From contig NZ_BMRN01000003.1 of NCBI RefSeq assembly GCF_014648655.1, positions 328,335 through 392,334 of the forward strand: a stretch of 64,000 nucleotides of DNA, read 5' to 3'. Positions 1 through 9,265 of this stretch are shown here, one piece after another. Within the stretch, counting starts at the first letter, position 1; each line of letters opens with the position of its first letter. The notes beneath the pieces are model-generated. The model ran no database searches. It worked only from the letters and a program-made list of their open reading frames with translations, and was not told where the DNA came from. A program made the position numbers and the translations under genes. The stretch comes from Streptomyces atratus (GTDB lineage Bacteria > Actinomycetota > Actinomycetes > Streptomycetales > Streptomycetaceae).

Positions 1-22
1 GCTGAACTGGGCCTGCCTGTGG

Positions 23-45
23 CCCGGCCCCCCTCGGTGGCCGGG
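23..45. terminator. weak hairpin in the opening intergenic stretch
   Basis: A 7-bp GC-only stem (23-29 with 39-45) and a 9-base loop lie before the whiD stop codon. It could end a plus-strand gene left of the window or whiD itself. There is no T tract, so this is only a structural suggestion. I see no gene in positions 1-92. Confidence 0.3.
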
Positions 46-92
46 TGAAATGCGGAAACGTTTTTGTATTTGTTGTGCCGGGTGGGGTGGGA

Positions 93-428
93 TCAGCCGT
101 GTCCCGACGGGGACGGAAGGCCCGACGGCGCCGCTGCCGCGATCAGCCGGTTGCGGGCCCGTCCCATGAGCTCCTCGCGTTCGTCCTCGGTCAGTCCGCC
201 CCATACTCCGTAGGGCTCTCGTACCGCCAGTGCGTGTGCTGCGCACTCGGCGCGTACCGGGCATCGCATACAGACCTCTTTCGCCGAGTTCTCGCGGGCG
301 CTCCGTGCCGCCCCGCGTTCACCCTCCGGGTGGAAGAACAGCGAGCTGTCGACCCCGCGGCAGGCCGCCAACAGCTGCCAGTCCCACAGATCGGCGTTGG
401 GTCCGGGAAGCCGGGAGAAATCTGCCAT
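93..428 (-). CDS. whiD: WhiD, WhiB-like iron-sulfur sporulation regulator
   Basis: 111 residues. The four cysteines that bind a [4Fe-4S] cluster in WhiB-like proteins are C23, C53, C56 and C62 in the C-x29-C-x2-C-x5-C pattern. The G-V-W-G-G turn follows, then a basic tail. Family knowledge: WhiD is needed for late sporulation (septum placement and spore wall maturation), and Wbl proteins act by binding region 4 of the principal sigma factor. The ATG at 428 is chosen because GAGGGG sits 7-8 bases upstream and the protein then has the usual WhiD length; the open frame extends much further upstream without coding character. It diverges from bldM, the arrangement known in Streptomyces. The M. tuberculosis relative next to sigD/guaB2 is whiB3. 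The call is firm. Confidence 0.95.
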   Translation of the reverse strand: MADFSRLPGPNADLWDWQLLAACRGVDSSLFFHPEGERGAARSARENSAKEVCMRCPVRAECAAHALAVREPYGVWGGLTEDEREELMGRARNRLIAAAAPSGLPSPSGHG

Positions 429-497
429 TGCTTGTCCCCTCGAAACCATGCTGAGTCGGAATCGTCGTTGTCGTCCGTTGTTGACCGTGCCCATGAC

Positions 498-528
498 ATT
501 TACATCTACGGTGTAAGTAGATGTAAAT
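498..528. promoter_or_regulatory. perfect 12-bp inverted repeat upstream of whiD
   Basis: Arms at 498-509 and 517-528 are perfectly complementary around a 7-base spacer (510-516). They sit in an unusually AT-rich patch about 70-100 bases upstream of the whiD start. Symmetry and placement suggest an operator for a dimeric regulator or a hairpin in the whiD leader. I do not recognise the motif. A separate 12-bp palindrome (CTTCACGTGAAG, 596-607) lies further into the same divergent region. Confidence 0.5.
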
Positions 529-690
529 ATGACTGATTGCGAATCTAGCCACAGACACCAGTAAAAGGGAAGAAAACCCGCCAAATAGGGCATACCTTCA
601 CGTGAAGTTTCGGTTGACGGTTGGATGATCCGTGCCGCTCTCCTCCGTGCACGGGTCCTCACGTAGAGTGCCGAACCCGGCCGTCCGACC

Positions 691-718
691 CGTAACTCTT
701 TCGAGTGACCATCGTTGA
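691..718 (+). promoter_or_regulatory. sigma-BldN type promoter of bldM
   Basis: CGTAAC at 691-696 and CGTTGA at 713-718 are separated by exactly 16 bases. This matches the consensus I know for promoters recognised by the ECF sigma factor BldN, and bldM is its best-known target. Transcription would start near 725, giving a leader of roughly 115 bases before the bldM ATG. The match is seen directly; recognition by BldN is inferred from the published consensus. Confidence 0.8.
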
Positions 719-841
719 GAGGGCGGAGGCGGTTGACAGAAAAAGCGATCGGGCAGATGTCCGAGAGCGTCAACCGCTCAGGTGACGACTTGTAACAGCC
801 TGGAGGCTCAAGGTGACGCGCATCAGCTGCGGAGGACGGTC

Positions 842-1453
842 ATGACATCCGTCCTCGTCTGCGACGACTCCCCGCTTGCCCGAGAAGCGCTCCGTCGCGC
901 GGTCGCGACCGTGCCCGGCGTCGAGCGTGTGACGACGGCGGCCAACGGCGAGGAAGTCCTCCGCCGCTGGGGCGCCGACCGTTCGGATCTGATTCTGATG
1001 GACGTACGCATGCCCGGTCTGGGGGGTGTGGAGACGGTCCGGCGGCTGCTCTCCGCCGACCCCGGCGCCAGGATCATCATGCTGACCGTCGCCGAGGACC
1101 TGGACGGTGTCGCGCTCGCGGTCGCCGCCGGTGCCCGCGGCTATCTGCACAAGGACGCCTCCCGTGCGGAGCTGCGGGCCACCGTCACCCAGGCGCTGGC
1201 CGATCCGACGTGGCGGCTCGCCCCCCGTCGGCTGCGGTCGGCCGAGATGGGTGCGGCGCCGACGCTCACCGCGCGTGAGATCCAGGTGCTCGAAGGAATG
1301 AGCCACGGCCGCTCGAACGCCGAGATCGGCCGTGAGCTGTTCCTCTCCGAGGACACGGTGAAGACGCACGCCAGGCGTCTGTTCAAGAAGCTCGGCGCTT
1401 CGGACCGGGCGCACGCCGTGGCGCTCGGCTTCCGCTGGGGCCTGGTCCGCTGA
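842..1453 (+). CDS. bldM: BldM, atypical response regulator of aerial development
   Basis: 203 residues: an N-terminal receiver domain (about 1-120; acidic pocket D8-D9, phosphoacceptor-like D54, K near 105) and a C-terminal LuxR/NarL-type helix-turn-helix (about 137-200). The sequence matches BldM of Streptomyces as I recall it. BldM is an orphan regulator that controls aerial hypha and spore genes as a homodimer or as a heterodimer with WhiI; published work reports that D54 is not needed for function. The start ATG has GGAGGA 5 bases upstream (831-836). A BldN-type promoter lies at 691-718. An imperfect BldD-like sequence at 659-671 could be relevant, since bldM is a reported BldD target, but the match is poor. 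No partner histidine kinase is adjacent. Confidence 0.96.
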   Translation: MTSVLVCDDSPLAREALRRAVATVPGVERVTTAANGEEVLRRWGADRSDLILMDVRMPGLGGVETVRRLLSADPGARIIMLTVAEDLDGVALAVAAGARGYLHKDASRAELRATVTQALADPTWRLAPRRLRSAEMGAAPTLTAREIQVLEGMSHGRSNAEIGRELFLSEDTVKTHARRLFKKLGASDRAHAVALGFRWGLVR

Positions 1454-1480
1454 GGACCGGCCATGGCCGGCAGTCGATCG

Positions 1481-1512
1481 ATTCCCCGTCCGCACACCGG
1501 CGGACGGGGAAT
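1481..1512 (+). terminator. terminator after bldM
   Basis: Perfect 12-bp stem (1481-1492 with 1501-1512), 8-base loop, 27 bases after the bldM stop codon. It lacks a T tract, as many Streptomyces terminators do. Confidence 0.7.
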
Positions 1513-1659
1513 GCGACCGACGTGCGCGAGGCGGGCTCCGCCCCGCCGGTGGCGCCCTCCGCGCCGGCGGTATGTGACGCTTCCCGGCCGATGCCGCATC
1601 CTTGAGATGTGGAGTTCCTCGGGAACGATTCGGTCGAGCGGAAGGGGAGGGCGCAGGAC

Positions 1660-2325
1660 ATGACTTCCGGCGCACCCGCTCATAACGCTTCGGTGCACAA
1701 CTACGGACGCGGCGGCACGGATGACGCGGCTCCGAGGCACCATGGTCCGATGCGCGACGACGAGACGACGGTGATCGGTGCACTGGTGCACCGTGCTGTC
1801 GAGGGCGACGCGCAGGCCACCCATGATCTGCTGGCCCATGTCCACCCCCTCGCGCTGCGCTACTGCAGGTCCCGGCTGAACCGGCTGCCCGGTGATGCTC
1901 GCCACTTCGTGGAGGACCTGGCGCAGGAGGTCTGTGTCGCGGTGCTGATGGCGCTGCCGCGCTACAAGGACACCGGCAGACCCTTCGAAGCCTTTGTCTT
2001 CGCCATCGCGGGCCACAAGGTCGCAGATCTCCAGCGGGCCGCCATGCGGCACCCGGGATCGACGGCCGTGCCCTCCGACGAGATGCCCGAGCGGCCGGAC
2101 GATTCGCTCGGGCCCGAGGAGCGCGCGCTGCTCAGCAGCGATGCGGCCTGGGCCAAGAAGCTTCTTGCCAACCTCCCGGACAACCAGCGTGAGCTGCTCG
2201 TTCTGCGGGTCGCGGTCGGCCTGACCGCCGAGGAGACCGGGCAGATGCTGGGCATGTCTCCGGGTGCGGTCCGGGTCGCCCAGCATCGGGCGCTCAGCAG
2301 GCTGCGGGCCCTCGCGGAGCAGTGA
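1660..2325 (+). CDS. shbA: SigD/ShbA-type ECF sigma factor
   Basis: 221 residues. An N-terminal extension of about 35 residues precedes sigma region 2 (about 45-120, ending in the [16 protein letters not shown] stretch) and region 4 (about 160-215, [14 protein letters not shown] then the [18 protein letters not shown] helix-turn-helix). It corresponds in position and sequence style to M. tuberculosis SigD, which also sits beside a whiB gene and guaB2. In Streptomyces this locus is, to my knowledge, ShbA, reported in S. griseus to drive transcription of the principal sigma gene hrdB; that assignment rests on synteny. No anti-sigma gene is adjacent. The start ATG has a GGGGAGG site 9 bases upstream; a longer in-frame start at 1609 lacks support. 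Confidence 0.85.
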   Translation: MTSGAPAHNASVHNYGRGGTDDAAPRHHGPMRDDETTVIGALVHRAVEGDAQATHDLLAHVHPLALRYCRSRLNRLPGDARHFVEDLAQEVCVAVLMALPRYKDTGRPFEAFVFAIAGHKVADLQRAAMRHPGSTAVPSDEMPERPDDSLGPEERALLSSDAAWAKKLLANLPDNQRELLVLRVAVGLTAEETGQMLGMSPGAVRVAQHRALSRLRALAEQ

Positions 2326-2411
2326 GCCGGGCCCTGTCCAGGTTCCGTACGAAGCTACAGAACCTCTAGGTGATCTTGCTCGTGGAATGAGACACCCCCG
2401 GAGGCCGTTAG

Positions 2412-3956
<1,545 letters not shown>

Positions 3957-3969
3957 CGCAACAGCGCAG

Positions 3970-4007
3970 CTGAGGGGCGGCCCGGGGTTCCCGGGACCGC
4001 CCCTCAG
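3970..4007 (+). terminator. terminator after guaB
   Basis: An 11-bp perfect stem (3970-3980 with 3997-4007) encloses a GC-rich loop, 14 bases after the guaB stop. It separates guaB from the second IMPDH-family gene, implying separate transcription. Confidence 0.75.
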
Positions 4008-4061
4008 CCGTGTGTCGGGGATACTGGACAACGCAGACGTAGAGGGAAAGGCCACACCATC

Positions 4062-5186
4062 GTGACTGAGATCGAGATCGGGCGCGGCAAGCGCGGCCGC
4101 CGGGCGTACGCATTCGACGACATCGCCGTCGTTCCGAGCCGTCGTACCCGCGACCCGAAGGAGGTCTCGATCGCCTGGCAGATCGACGCCTACCGCTTCG
4201 AGCTGCCGTTCCTGGCGGCTCCCATGGACTCCGTGGTCTCCCCGCAGACCGCGATCCGCATCGGTGAGCTGGGCGGCCTCGGTGTCCTCAACCTCGAGGG
4301 CCTGTGGACCCGGCACGCCGACCCGCAGCCGCTGCTCGACGAGATCGCCGAGATGCCCGTGGAGTCGGCGACCCGCCGCCTCCAGGAGATCTACTCCGCC
4401 CCGATCCAGGAAGAGCTGATCGGGCAGCGCATCAAGGAGGTGCGCGACTCCGGTGTCGTCACCGCCGCCGCGCTCTCCCCGCAGCGCACCGCGCAGTTCT
4501 CCAAGGCCGTTGTCGACGCGGGTGTGGACATCTTCGTCATCCGCGGTACGACGGTCTCCGCCGAGCACGTCTCGGGTGCGGCCGAGCCGCTCAACCTCAA
4601 GCAGTTCATCTACGAGCTGGACGTCCCGGTGATCGTCGGCGGCTGCGCCACGTACACCGCCGCCCTGCACCTGATGCGTACCGGTGCGGCCGGTGTCCTC
4701 GTCGGCTTCGGCGGCGGCGCCGCGCACACCACGCGCAACGTCTTCGGTATCCAGGTCCCGATGGCGACCGCGGTCGCCGATGTGGCCGGTGCCCGGCGCG
4801 ACTACATGGACGAGTCCGGCGGCCGGTATGTGCACGTGATCGCCGACGGCGGTGTCGGCTGGTCCGGCGACCTGCCGAAGGCCATCGCCTGCGGTGCGGA
4901 CGCCGTGATGATGGGCTCCCCGCTGGCCCGCGCGACGGACGCGCCGGGCCGCGGCCGCCACTGGGGCATGGAGGCCGTCCACGAGGACGTGCCGCGCGGC
5001 AAGCTGGTCGACCTGGGCTCCGTCGGCACGACCGAGGAGGTCCTCACCGGTCCTTCGCACACCCCCGACGGTTCGATGAACATCTTCGGCGCGCTGCGCC
5101 GGGCGATGGCGACGACGGGGTACAGCGATCTCAAGGAGTTCCAGCGCGTCGAGGTGACGGTGGCGGACTCGCAGCACCGCCGCTGA
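4062..5186 (+). CDS. guaB3: GuaB3-family IMP dehydrogenase-related protein
   Basis: 374 residues with an IMPDH/GMP reductase barrel and no CBS domains. The phosphate-binding IADGGVGWSGDLPKAIA and GADAVMMGSPLA strands are clear. Aligning the catalytic loop with GuaB gives GFGGGAAHTTRNVFG, so the catalytic Cys-Thr is replaced by H222-Thr. Classical IMPDH or GMP reductase chemistry through a thioimidate is therefore not expected. Loss of the cysteine is, as I recall, general in actinobacterial GuaB3 proteins, whose role is unsettled. The GTG start at 4062 follows an AGGGAAAG site (4043-4050). Confidence 0.9.
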   Translation: MTEIEIGRGKRGRRAYAFDDIAVVPSRRTRDPKEVSIAWQIDAYRFELPFLAAPMDSVVSPQTAIRIGELGGLGVLNLEGLWTRHADPQPLLDEIAEMPVESATRRLQEIYSAPIQEELIGQRIKEVRDSGVVTAAALSPQRTAQFSKAVVDAGVDIFVIRGTTVSAEHVSGAAEPLNLKQFIYELDVPVIVGGCATYTAALHLMRTGAAGVLVGFGGGAAHTTRNVFGIQVPMATAVADVAGARRDYMDESGGRYVHVIADGGVGWSGDLPKAIACGADAVMMGSPLARATDAPGRGRHWGMEAVHEDVPRGKLVDLGSVGTTEEVLTGPSHTPDGSMNIFGALRRAMATTGYSDLKEFQRVEVTVADSQHRR

Positions 5187-5205
5187 TCGCTCTCGGCAGC
5201 ACGGA

Positions 5206-5241
5206 GGGAGGCCCGGACCGCAGGCGTGGTCCGGGCCTCCC
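5206..5241. terminator. bidirectional terminator after guaB3
   Basis: Perfect 14-bp stem (5206-5219 with 5228-5241) and an 8-base loop, placed between two convergent genes, so it can serve both. Confidence 0.85.
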
Positions 5242-5265
5242 GTATGTCGTGGGCGACGGCTTCGG

Positions 5266-5868
5266 TCAGTCGGTCGCCTTGCGCGCGGCCGAGAAGGCCA
5301 CGACTCCGGCGATCACGATGAAGACGAAGGTCAGCGGGTCCGCGTCTTCCTTCCACACCTTGTTCAGGTCACTGAAGTGGTCGAAGAAGATCTCGCTGAC
5401 CGAGAGCGGGAGCTGCTTGCTGATGATGATGGCCTCACCGAGCAGCTGGCCGAAGTAGACACCGATCAGCGCGAGGACGGCGCTGATGACCGGCAGGACG
5501 GGGTTGCGGCCGCCGAGCTTGCCTGCGGCGAAGCCGACGACGGCGCCGACACCCACGGCCGCGTAGCCGATCTCGTGCTTGGTGGCACCGATGATCCCGC
5601 CGTAGATGCCCGCGGCGACGAGGGCCGCGACGACGGCGGCGACCAGGCCGAGGCCCAGGTTGTTGCGAGCCGGGGCCGGCGGGGCGAACGGTGCGCCACC
5701 GAACGGGACGCCGGGCTGACCGGGCTGTCCGTATGCGCCGGGCTGCTGGCCCGCGAACGGGTTGCCGGTCGGGGCGGCGGGCTGGCCGGGCTGCTGGCCT
5801 GCGTACGGGTTGCCGCCGGCGGGCTGGGCGTCGTTCGGCTGGTTCGCCGGTGGCACGGACTGGCTCAT
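5266..5868 (-). CDS. small membrane protein with Pro/Gln/Gly-rich N-terminus
   Basis: 200 residues. The first about 65 residues are low complexity, rich in P, G, Q and A with repeated GQQPG-type units, and probably lie in the cytoplasm. Three to four hydrophobic segments follow (LGLGLVAAVVAALVAAGIYGG, IGYAAVGVGAVVGFAAG, PVLPVISAVLALIGVYFG and a final LTFVFIVIAGVVAF). I recognise no enzymatic motif. The start ATG at 5868 has a GGGGGGA site 8-9 bases away; the frame extends 10 codons upstream without support. The same architecture (Pro/Gln tail plus membrane segments) recurs in the RDD gene at 61603. Confidence 0.85.
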   Translation of the reverse strand: MSQSVPPANQPNDAQPAGGNPYAGQQPGQPAAPTGNPFAGQQPGAYGQPGQPGVPFGGAPFAPPAPARNNLGLGLVAAVVAALVAAGIYGGIIGATKHEIGYAAVGVGAVVGFAAGKLGGRNPVLPVISAVLALIGVYFGQLLGEAIIISKQLPLSVSEIFFDHFSDLNKVWKEDADPLTFVFIVIAGVVAFSAARKATD

Positions 5869-5995
5869 GGTGGAATCCCCCCTGGGACGGAAACGCACGA
5901 CTGTGCGAGAAGTGACGCCGCAGGCTAGCAGTCGCCTACGACATCGCCCACCGAAATCCTTGGGGAGCTCTTCACCGACCCTTGGAACCCCTTTC

Positions 5996-7258
5996 TCACA
6001 ACCGGTGTGCGGCCCCCGCCGGGGTCGCGCCCCGGGTGTCCAGGAGGAGCTGGGCCTTCACCGCGAGGCCCTGGAGGTCGTACGTACGGTGGTGCTGCAG
6101 CAGCACCGTGAGGTCGGCGCTCGATGCCGCCTCGTACAGCGAGTCGGCGCGCGGGACCGGGAGTTCACGCACCCGCCAGTCCAGGACATGCGGGTCGTGG
6201 TATCCGACCTGGGCGCCCATGTCCATCAGCCGGGTCGCGATCTCCCGGGCGGGGGAGGCCTCCTGGTCGGCGAGGTCCGGCTTGTAGGTGATGCCGAGGA
6301 GCAGCACCCGGGCGCCGCGCACGGACTTGCCGTGCTCGTTCAGGAGGGTGGCGCAGCGCTGGATCACGTACTGCGGCATCCGGTCGTTGATCTCCCGGGC
6401 GAGGGAGACCATCCGCAAGGGGTGGCCCGGGGTGCGGCTGTTGTACGGGAGGTAGCCCGGGTCGACGGGGGAGCCGTGGCCGCCGACGCCGGGGCCCGGA
6501 CGGAACGGCTGGAAGCCGAAGGGCTTGGTCTCAGCACATCTGATGACGTCCCAGAGGTCGACGCCGAGATCGTGGCAGAGCACCGCCATCTCGTTGACCA
6601 GGGCGATGTTGACGTGCCGGAAGTTGGTCTCCAGGACCTTCGTCATCTCGGCCTCGCGCGGCCCGCGGGCCCGGACGACCTTGTCGGTGAGCCGGCCGTA
6701 GAAGGCGGCGGCGGATTCGGTGCAGGCGGGGGTGAGGCCGCCGATGACCTTGGGGGTGTTGGCGTAGACGTGGGTCCTGTTGCCGGGATCGAGGCGGCTG
6801 GGGGAGTAGGCGAGGTGGAAGTCGCGTCCGGCGCGCAGCCCCGAGCCCTCTTCGAGGAGGGGCAGTACATAGCTCTCGGTGGTGCCGGGCTGCACGGCCG
6901 ATTCCAGCAGGACGGTGGTGTGCGGGCGCAGCCGGGCGGCGAGCGCGCGGGCCGCGTCGCCGACGGCGGTGAGGTCGAGGGTGCGGTCGGCGCCGAGCGG
7001 GGTGGGCGCGCAGATCACCGCGGTACGGACCCGGCCCAGTTCGGCCGGGTCGGTGGTGGGCCGGAAACCCCCCGAGAGCATCCGGCGCACGTCCGAGGCG
7101 GTGAGCGACCCCTCGACGGGGGTGTGGCCCGCGGCGAGTTCCGCGTAGGCGCGTGGGTCGATGTCGTAGCCGACGGTCTGGACTCCGGCGGCGGTGGCGG
7201 CTTGGGCGAGGGGCAGGCCGAGGTGGCCGAGTCCGATGACTGCGAGGTCTGCGGGCAT
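5996..7258 (-). CDS. UDP-sugar dehydrogenase family protein lacking the catalytic Cys
   Basis: 420 residues. Architecture of UDP-glucose/UDP-ManNAc dehydrogenases: N-terminal NAD-binding Rossmann domain (VIGLGHLGLPLAQ at about 6-18; the CAPTPL strand near 90), a central helical domain with EMTKVLETNFRHVNIALVNE, and a C-terminal UDP-binding domain (LLLGITYKPDLAD, where the family reads G-x-x-Y-K). The catalytic loop reads GPGVGGHGSPVDP where the family has GGHC-x-P, so the nucleophilic Cys is Gly262. A four-electron oxidation to a uronic acid through a thiohemiacetal is not expected; it may bind substrate without catalysis or do a single oxidation. The start ATG at 7258 has an AAGGACGG site. 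A long hairpin at 7279-7331 lies just upstream in the leader. Confidence 0.88.
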   Translation of the reverse strand: MPADLAVIGLGHLGLPLAQAATAAGVQTVGYDIDPRAYAELAAGHTPVEGSLTASDVRRMLSGGFRPTTDPAELGRVRTAVICAPTPLGADRTLDLTAVGDAARALAARLRPHTTVLLESAVQPGTTESYVLPLLEEGSGLRAGRDFHLAYSPSRLDPGNRTHVYANTPKVIGGLTPACTESAAAFYGRLTDKVVRARGPREAEMTKVLETNFRHVNIALVNEMAVLCHDLGVDLWDVIRCAETKPFGFQPFRPGPGVGGHGSPVDPGYLPYNSRTPGHPLRMVSLAREINDRMPQYVIQRCATLLNEHGKSVRGARVLLLGITYKPDLADQEASPAREIATRLMDMGAQVGYHDPHVLDWRVRELPVPRADSLYEAASSADLTVLLQHHRTYDLQGLAVKAQLLLDTRGATPAGAAHRL

Positions 7259-7278
7259 GTGGCTGGGCCGTCCTTCCC

Positions 7279-7331
7279 TTGGACCGACCGGCAGATGGAG
7301 GGCGCCACCCTCCGTTTGCCGGTCGGTCCAA
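7279..7331 (-). promoter_or_regulatory. long hairpin in the leader of the sugar dehydrogenase gene
   Basis: A 15-bp perfect outer stem (7279-7293 with 7317-7331), a 3x3 internal bulge, a 6-bp inner stem (7297-7302 with 7308-7313) and a 5-base loop. It lies 21 bases upstream of the ATG at 7258, between divergent genes, so it is not an ordinary terminator of either. It may be an attenuator, an RNA leader element or a long operator. Confidence 0.6.
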
Positions 7332-7558
7332 GACCATGAGAGCGGAAAGCGCAACCGCTGGGGACAGCGCAATGTCAGACTAGGCGTAAATATGACCTAT
7401 ATGTCGCATTGTGCGGCTCCAGCCGTCCTGGTGTTGTCCACAGGCGGTGGCCGAAGTCGTGTACGGCGGACAGAATCGAGAGGTGGGCACGGGTCGCCCG
7501 ACCGCTCGGTCGGGTCGCGCCACGTGCCGGACCACCCCGATCTACCCGGGAGGCAGCG

Positions 7559-9265
7559 GTGAGGACAGCGACACTGGGACCTGCGGAGCGCGCCGAGGCG
7601 CTTGCCGCGATGGCCGAGCGCGAACTGGACGTGCTGGTAGTGGGGGCGGGCGTGGTCGGCGCCGGCACGGCGCTGGACGCGGCGACAAGGGGTCTGTCGA
7701 CCGGCCTCGTCGAGGCGCGCGACTGGGCCTCGGGCACATCGAGCAGGTCGAGCAAGCTGATCCACGGCGGGCTGCGGTATCTGGAGATGCTCGACTTCGC
7801 GCTCGTCCGGGAGGCGCTGAAGGAGCGCGGGCTTCTCCTGGGGCGGCTGGCCCCGCATCTGGTGAAGCCCGTGCCGTTCCTCTATCCGCTGCAGCACAAG
7901 GGCTGGGAGCGGCTCTACGCCGGTTCCGGCGTGGCGCTCTACGACGCGATGTCGGTGTCGTCGGGGCACGGCCGCGGCCTGCCTGTCCACCGGCACCTCT
8001 CCCGCCGCCGCGCCCTGCAGGCCGCCCCGGCGCTGAGGAAGGACGCCCTGGTCGGGGCGTTGCAGTACTACGACGCCCAGATGGACGACGCCCGCTATGT
8101 GGCGACCCTGGTGCGCACCGCCGCCGGATACGGCGCCCATGTGGCGAACCGGGCACGGGTGATCGGTTTCCTCCGGGAGGGCGAGCGGGTTGTCGGCGCC
8201 CGCGTGGAGGACGTCGAGGCGGGCGGGGAGTACGAGGTCAGGGCCAAACAGGTGGTCAACGCGACCGGGGTCTGGACGGATGACACCCAGGCGCTGATCG
8301 GGGAGCGCGGGCTGTTCCACGTCCGGGCGTCCAAGGGCATCCACCTGGTCGTCCCGAAGGACCGCATCCACTCCTCGACCGGCCTGATCCTGCGGACCGA
8401 GAAGTCCGTCCTCTTCGTCATCCCGTGGGGACGGCACTGGATAGTCGGGACGACGGACACGGACTGGGACCTGGACAAGGCGCACCCGGCGGCGTCCAGC
8501 GCCGATATCGACTATCTGCTCGAACACGTCAACTCGGTCCTGGCCACACCCCTGACCAGGGATGACGTCCAGGGTGTCTACGCGGGGCTGCGGCCGCTGC
8601 TGGCGGGCGAGTCGGATGCGACCAGTAAGCTCTCGCGCGAGCACACGGTGGCGCACCCGCTGCCGGGCCTCGTGGTCGTGGCGGGCGGCAAGTACACGAC
8701 GTACCGGGTGATGGCGAAGGACGCCGTGGACGAGGCGGTGCACGGTCTCGACCAGCGAGTGGCGGAGTGCGTCACCGAGGACGTTCCGCTCCTGGGGGCG
8801 GAGGGATACCGCGCACTGTGGAACGCCCGGGCGAGAATCGCGGCCCGTACGGGGCTCCATGTCGCCCGGGTGGAGCATCTGCTCAACCGCTACGGCTCCA
8901 TGACCGAGGAGCTCCTAGATCTGATTGTCGACGATCCGGCACTGGGTGAGCCGCTGCCGTCCGCGGACGACTATCTGAAGGCCGAGATCGTCTACGCCGC
9001 CTCGCACGAGGGGGCCCGCCACCTCGACGACGTGCTGACCCGCCGGACCCGGATCTCCATCGAGACCTTCGACCGGGGCACGCTCAGCGCCCGGATCTGT
9101 GCTGAGCTGATGGCGCCGGTGCTGGGCTGGGACGAGGGGCAGATCGACCGGGAGGTCGAGCACTACGAGAAGCGGGTGCAGGCGGAGCGGGAGTCGCAGC
9201 GGCAGCCGGACGACCTCACCGCGGACGCCGCGCGGCTCGGGGCGCCGGACATCGTGCCGCTCTAG
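7559..9265 (+). CDS. glpD: aerobic glycerol-3-phosphate dehydrogenase
   Basis: 568 residues. FAD-dependent enzyme that oxidises glycerol-3-phosphate to dihydroxyacetone phosphate and passes electrons to quinone at the inner face of the membrane. The FAD fold VLVVGAGVVGAGTALDAATRG lies at about 23-43 and is followed by SSRSSKLIHGGLRYLE, diagnostic of GlpD. The C-terminal helical domain is present and length is normal. The GTG at 7559 is chosen because GGGAGG lies about 6 bases upstream; the frame opens 50 codons earlier in non-coding-like sequence. The last four bases overlap the convergent serine hydrolase gene, both stops sharing CTAG. No glycerol uptake genes are adjacent. Confidence 0.95.
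   Translation: MRTATLGPAERAEALAAMAERELDVLVVGAGVVGAGTALDAATRGLSTGLVEARDWASGTSSRSSKLIHGGLRYLEMLDFALVREALKERGLLLGRLAPHLVKPVPFLYPLQHKGWERLYAGSGVALYDAMSVSSGHGRGLPVHRHLSRRRALQAAPALRKDALVGALQYYDAQMDDARYVATLVRTAAGYGAHVANRARVIGFLREGERVVGARVEDVEAGGEYEVRAKQVVNATGVWTDDTQALIGERGLFHVRASKGIHLVVPKDRIHSSTGLILRTEKSVLFVIPWGRHWIVGTTDTDWDLDKAHPAASSADIDYLLEHVNSVLATPLTRDDVQGVYAGLRPLLAGESDATSKLSREHTVAHPLPGLVVVAGGKYTTYRVMAKDAVDEAVHGLDQRVAECVTEDVPLLGAEGYRALWNARARIAARTGLHVARVEHLLNRYGSMTEELLDLIVDDPALGEPLPSADDYLKAEIVYAASHEGARHLDDVLTRRTRISIETFDRGTLSARICAELMAPVLGWDEGQIDREVEHYEKRVQAERESQRQPDDLTADAARLGAPDIVPL

Noticed and set aside
554..558. WhiA box GACAC near whiD
   Set aside because: A 5-base motif occurs by chance too often; no supporting context.
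659..671. BldD operator upstream of bldM
   Set aside because: Two mismatches to the consensus at informative positions; too weak to list as a site.
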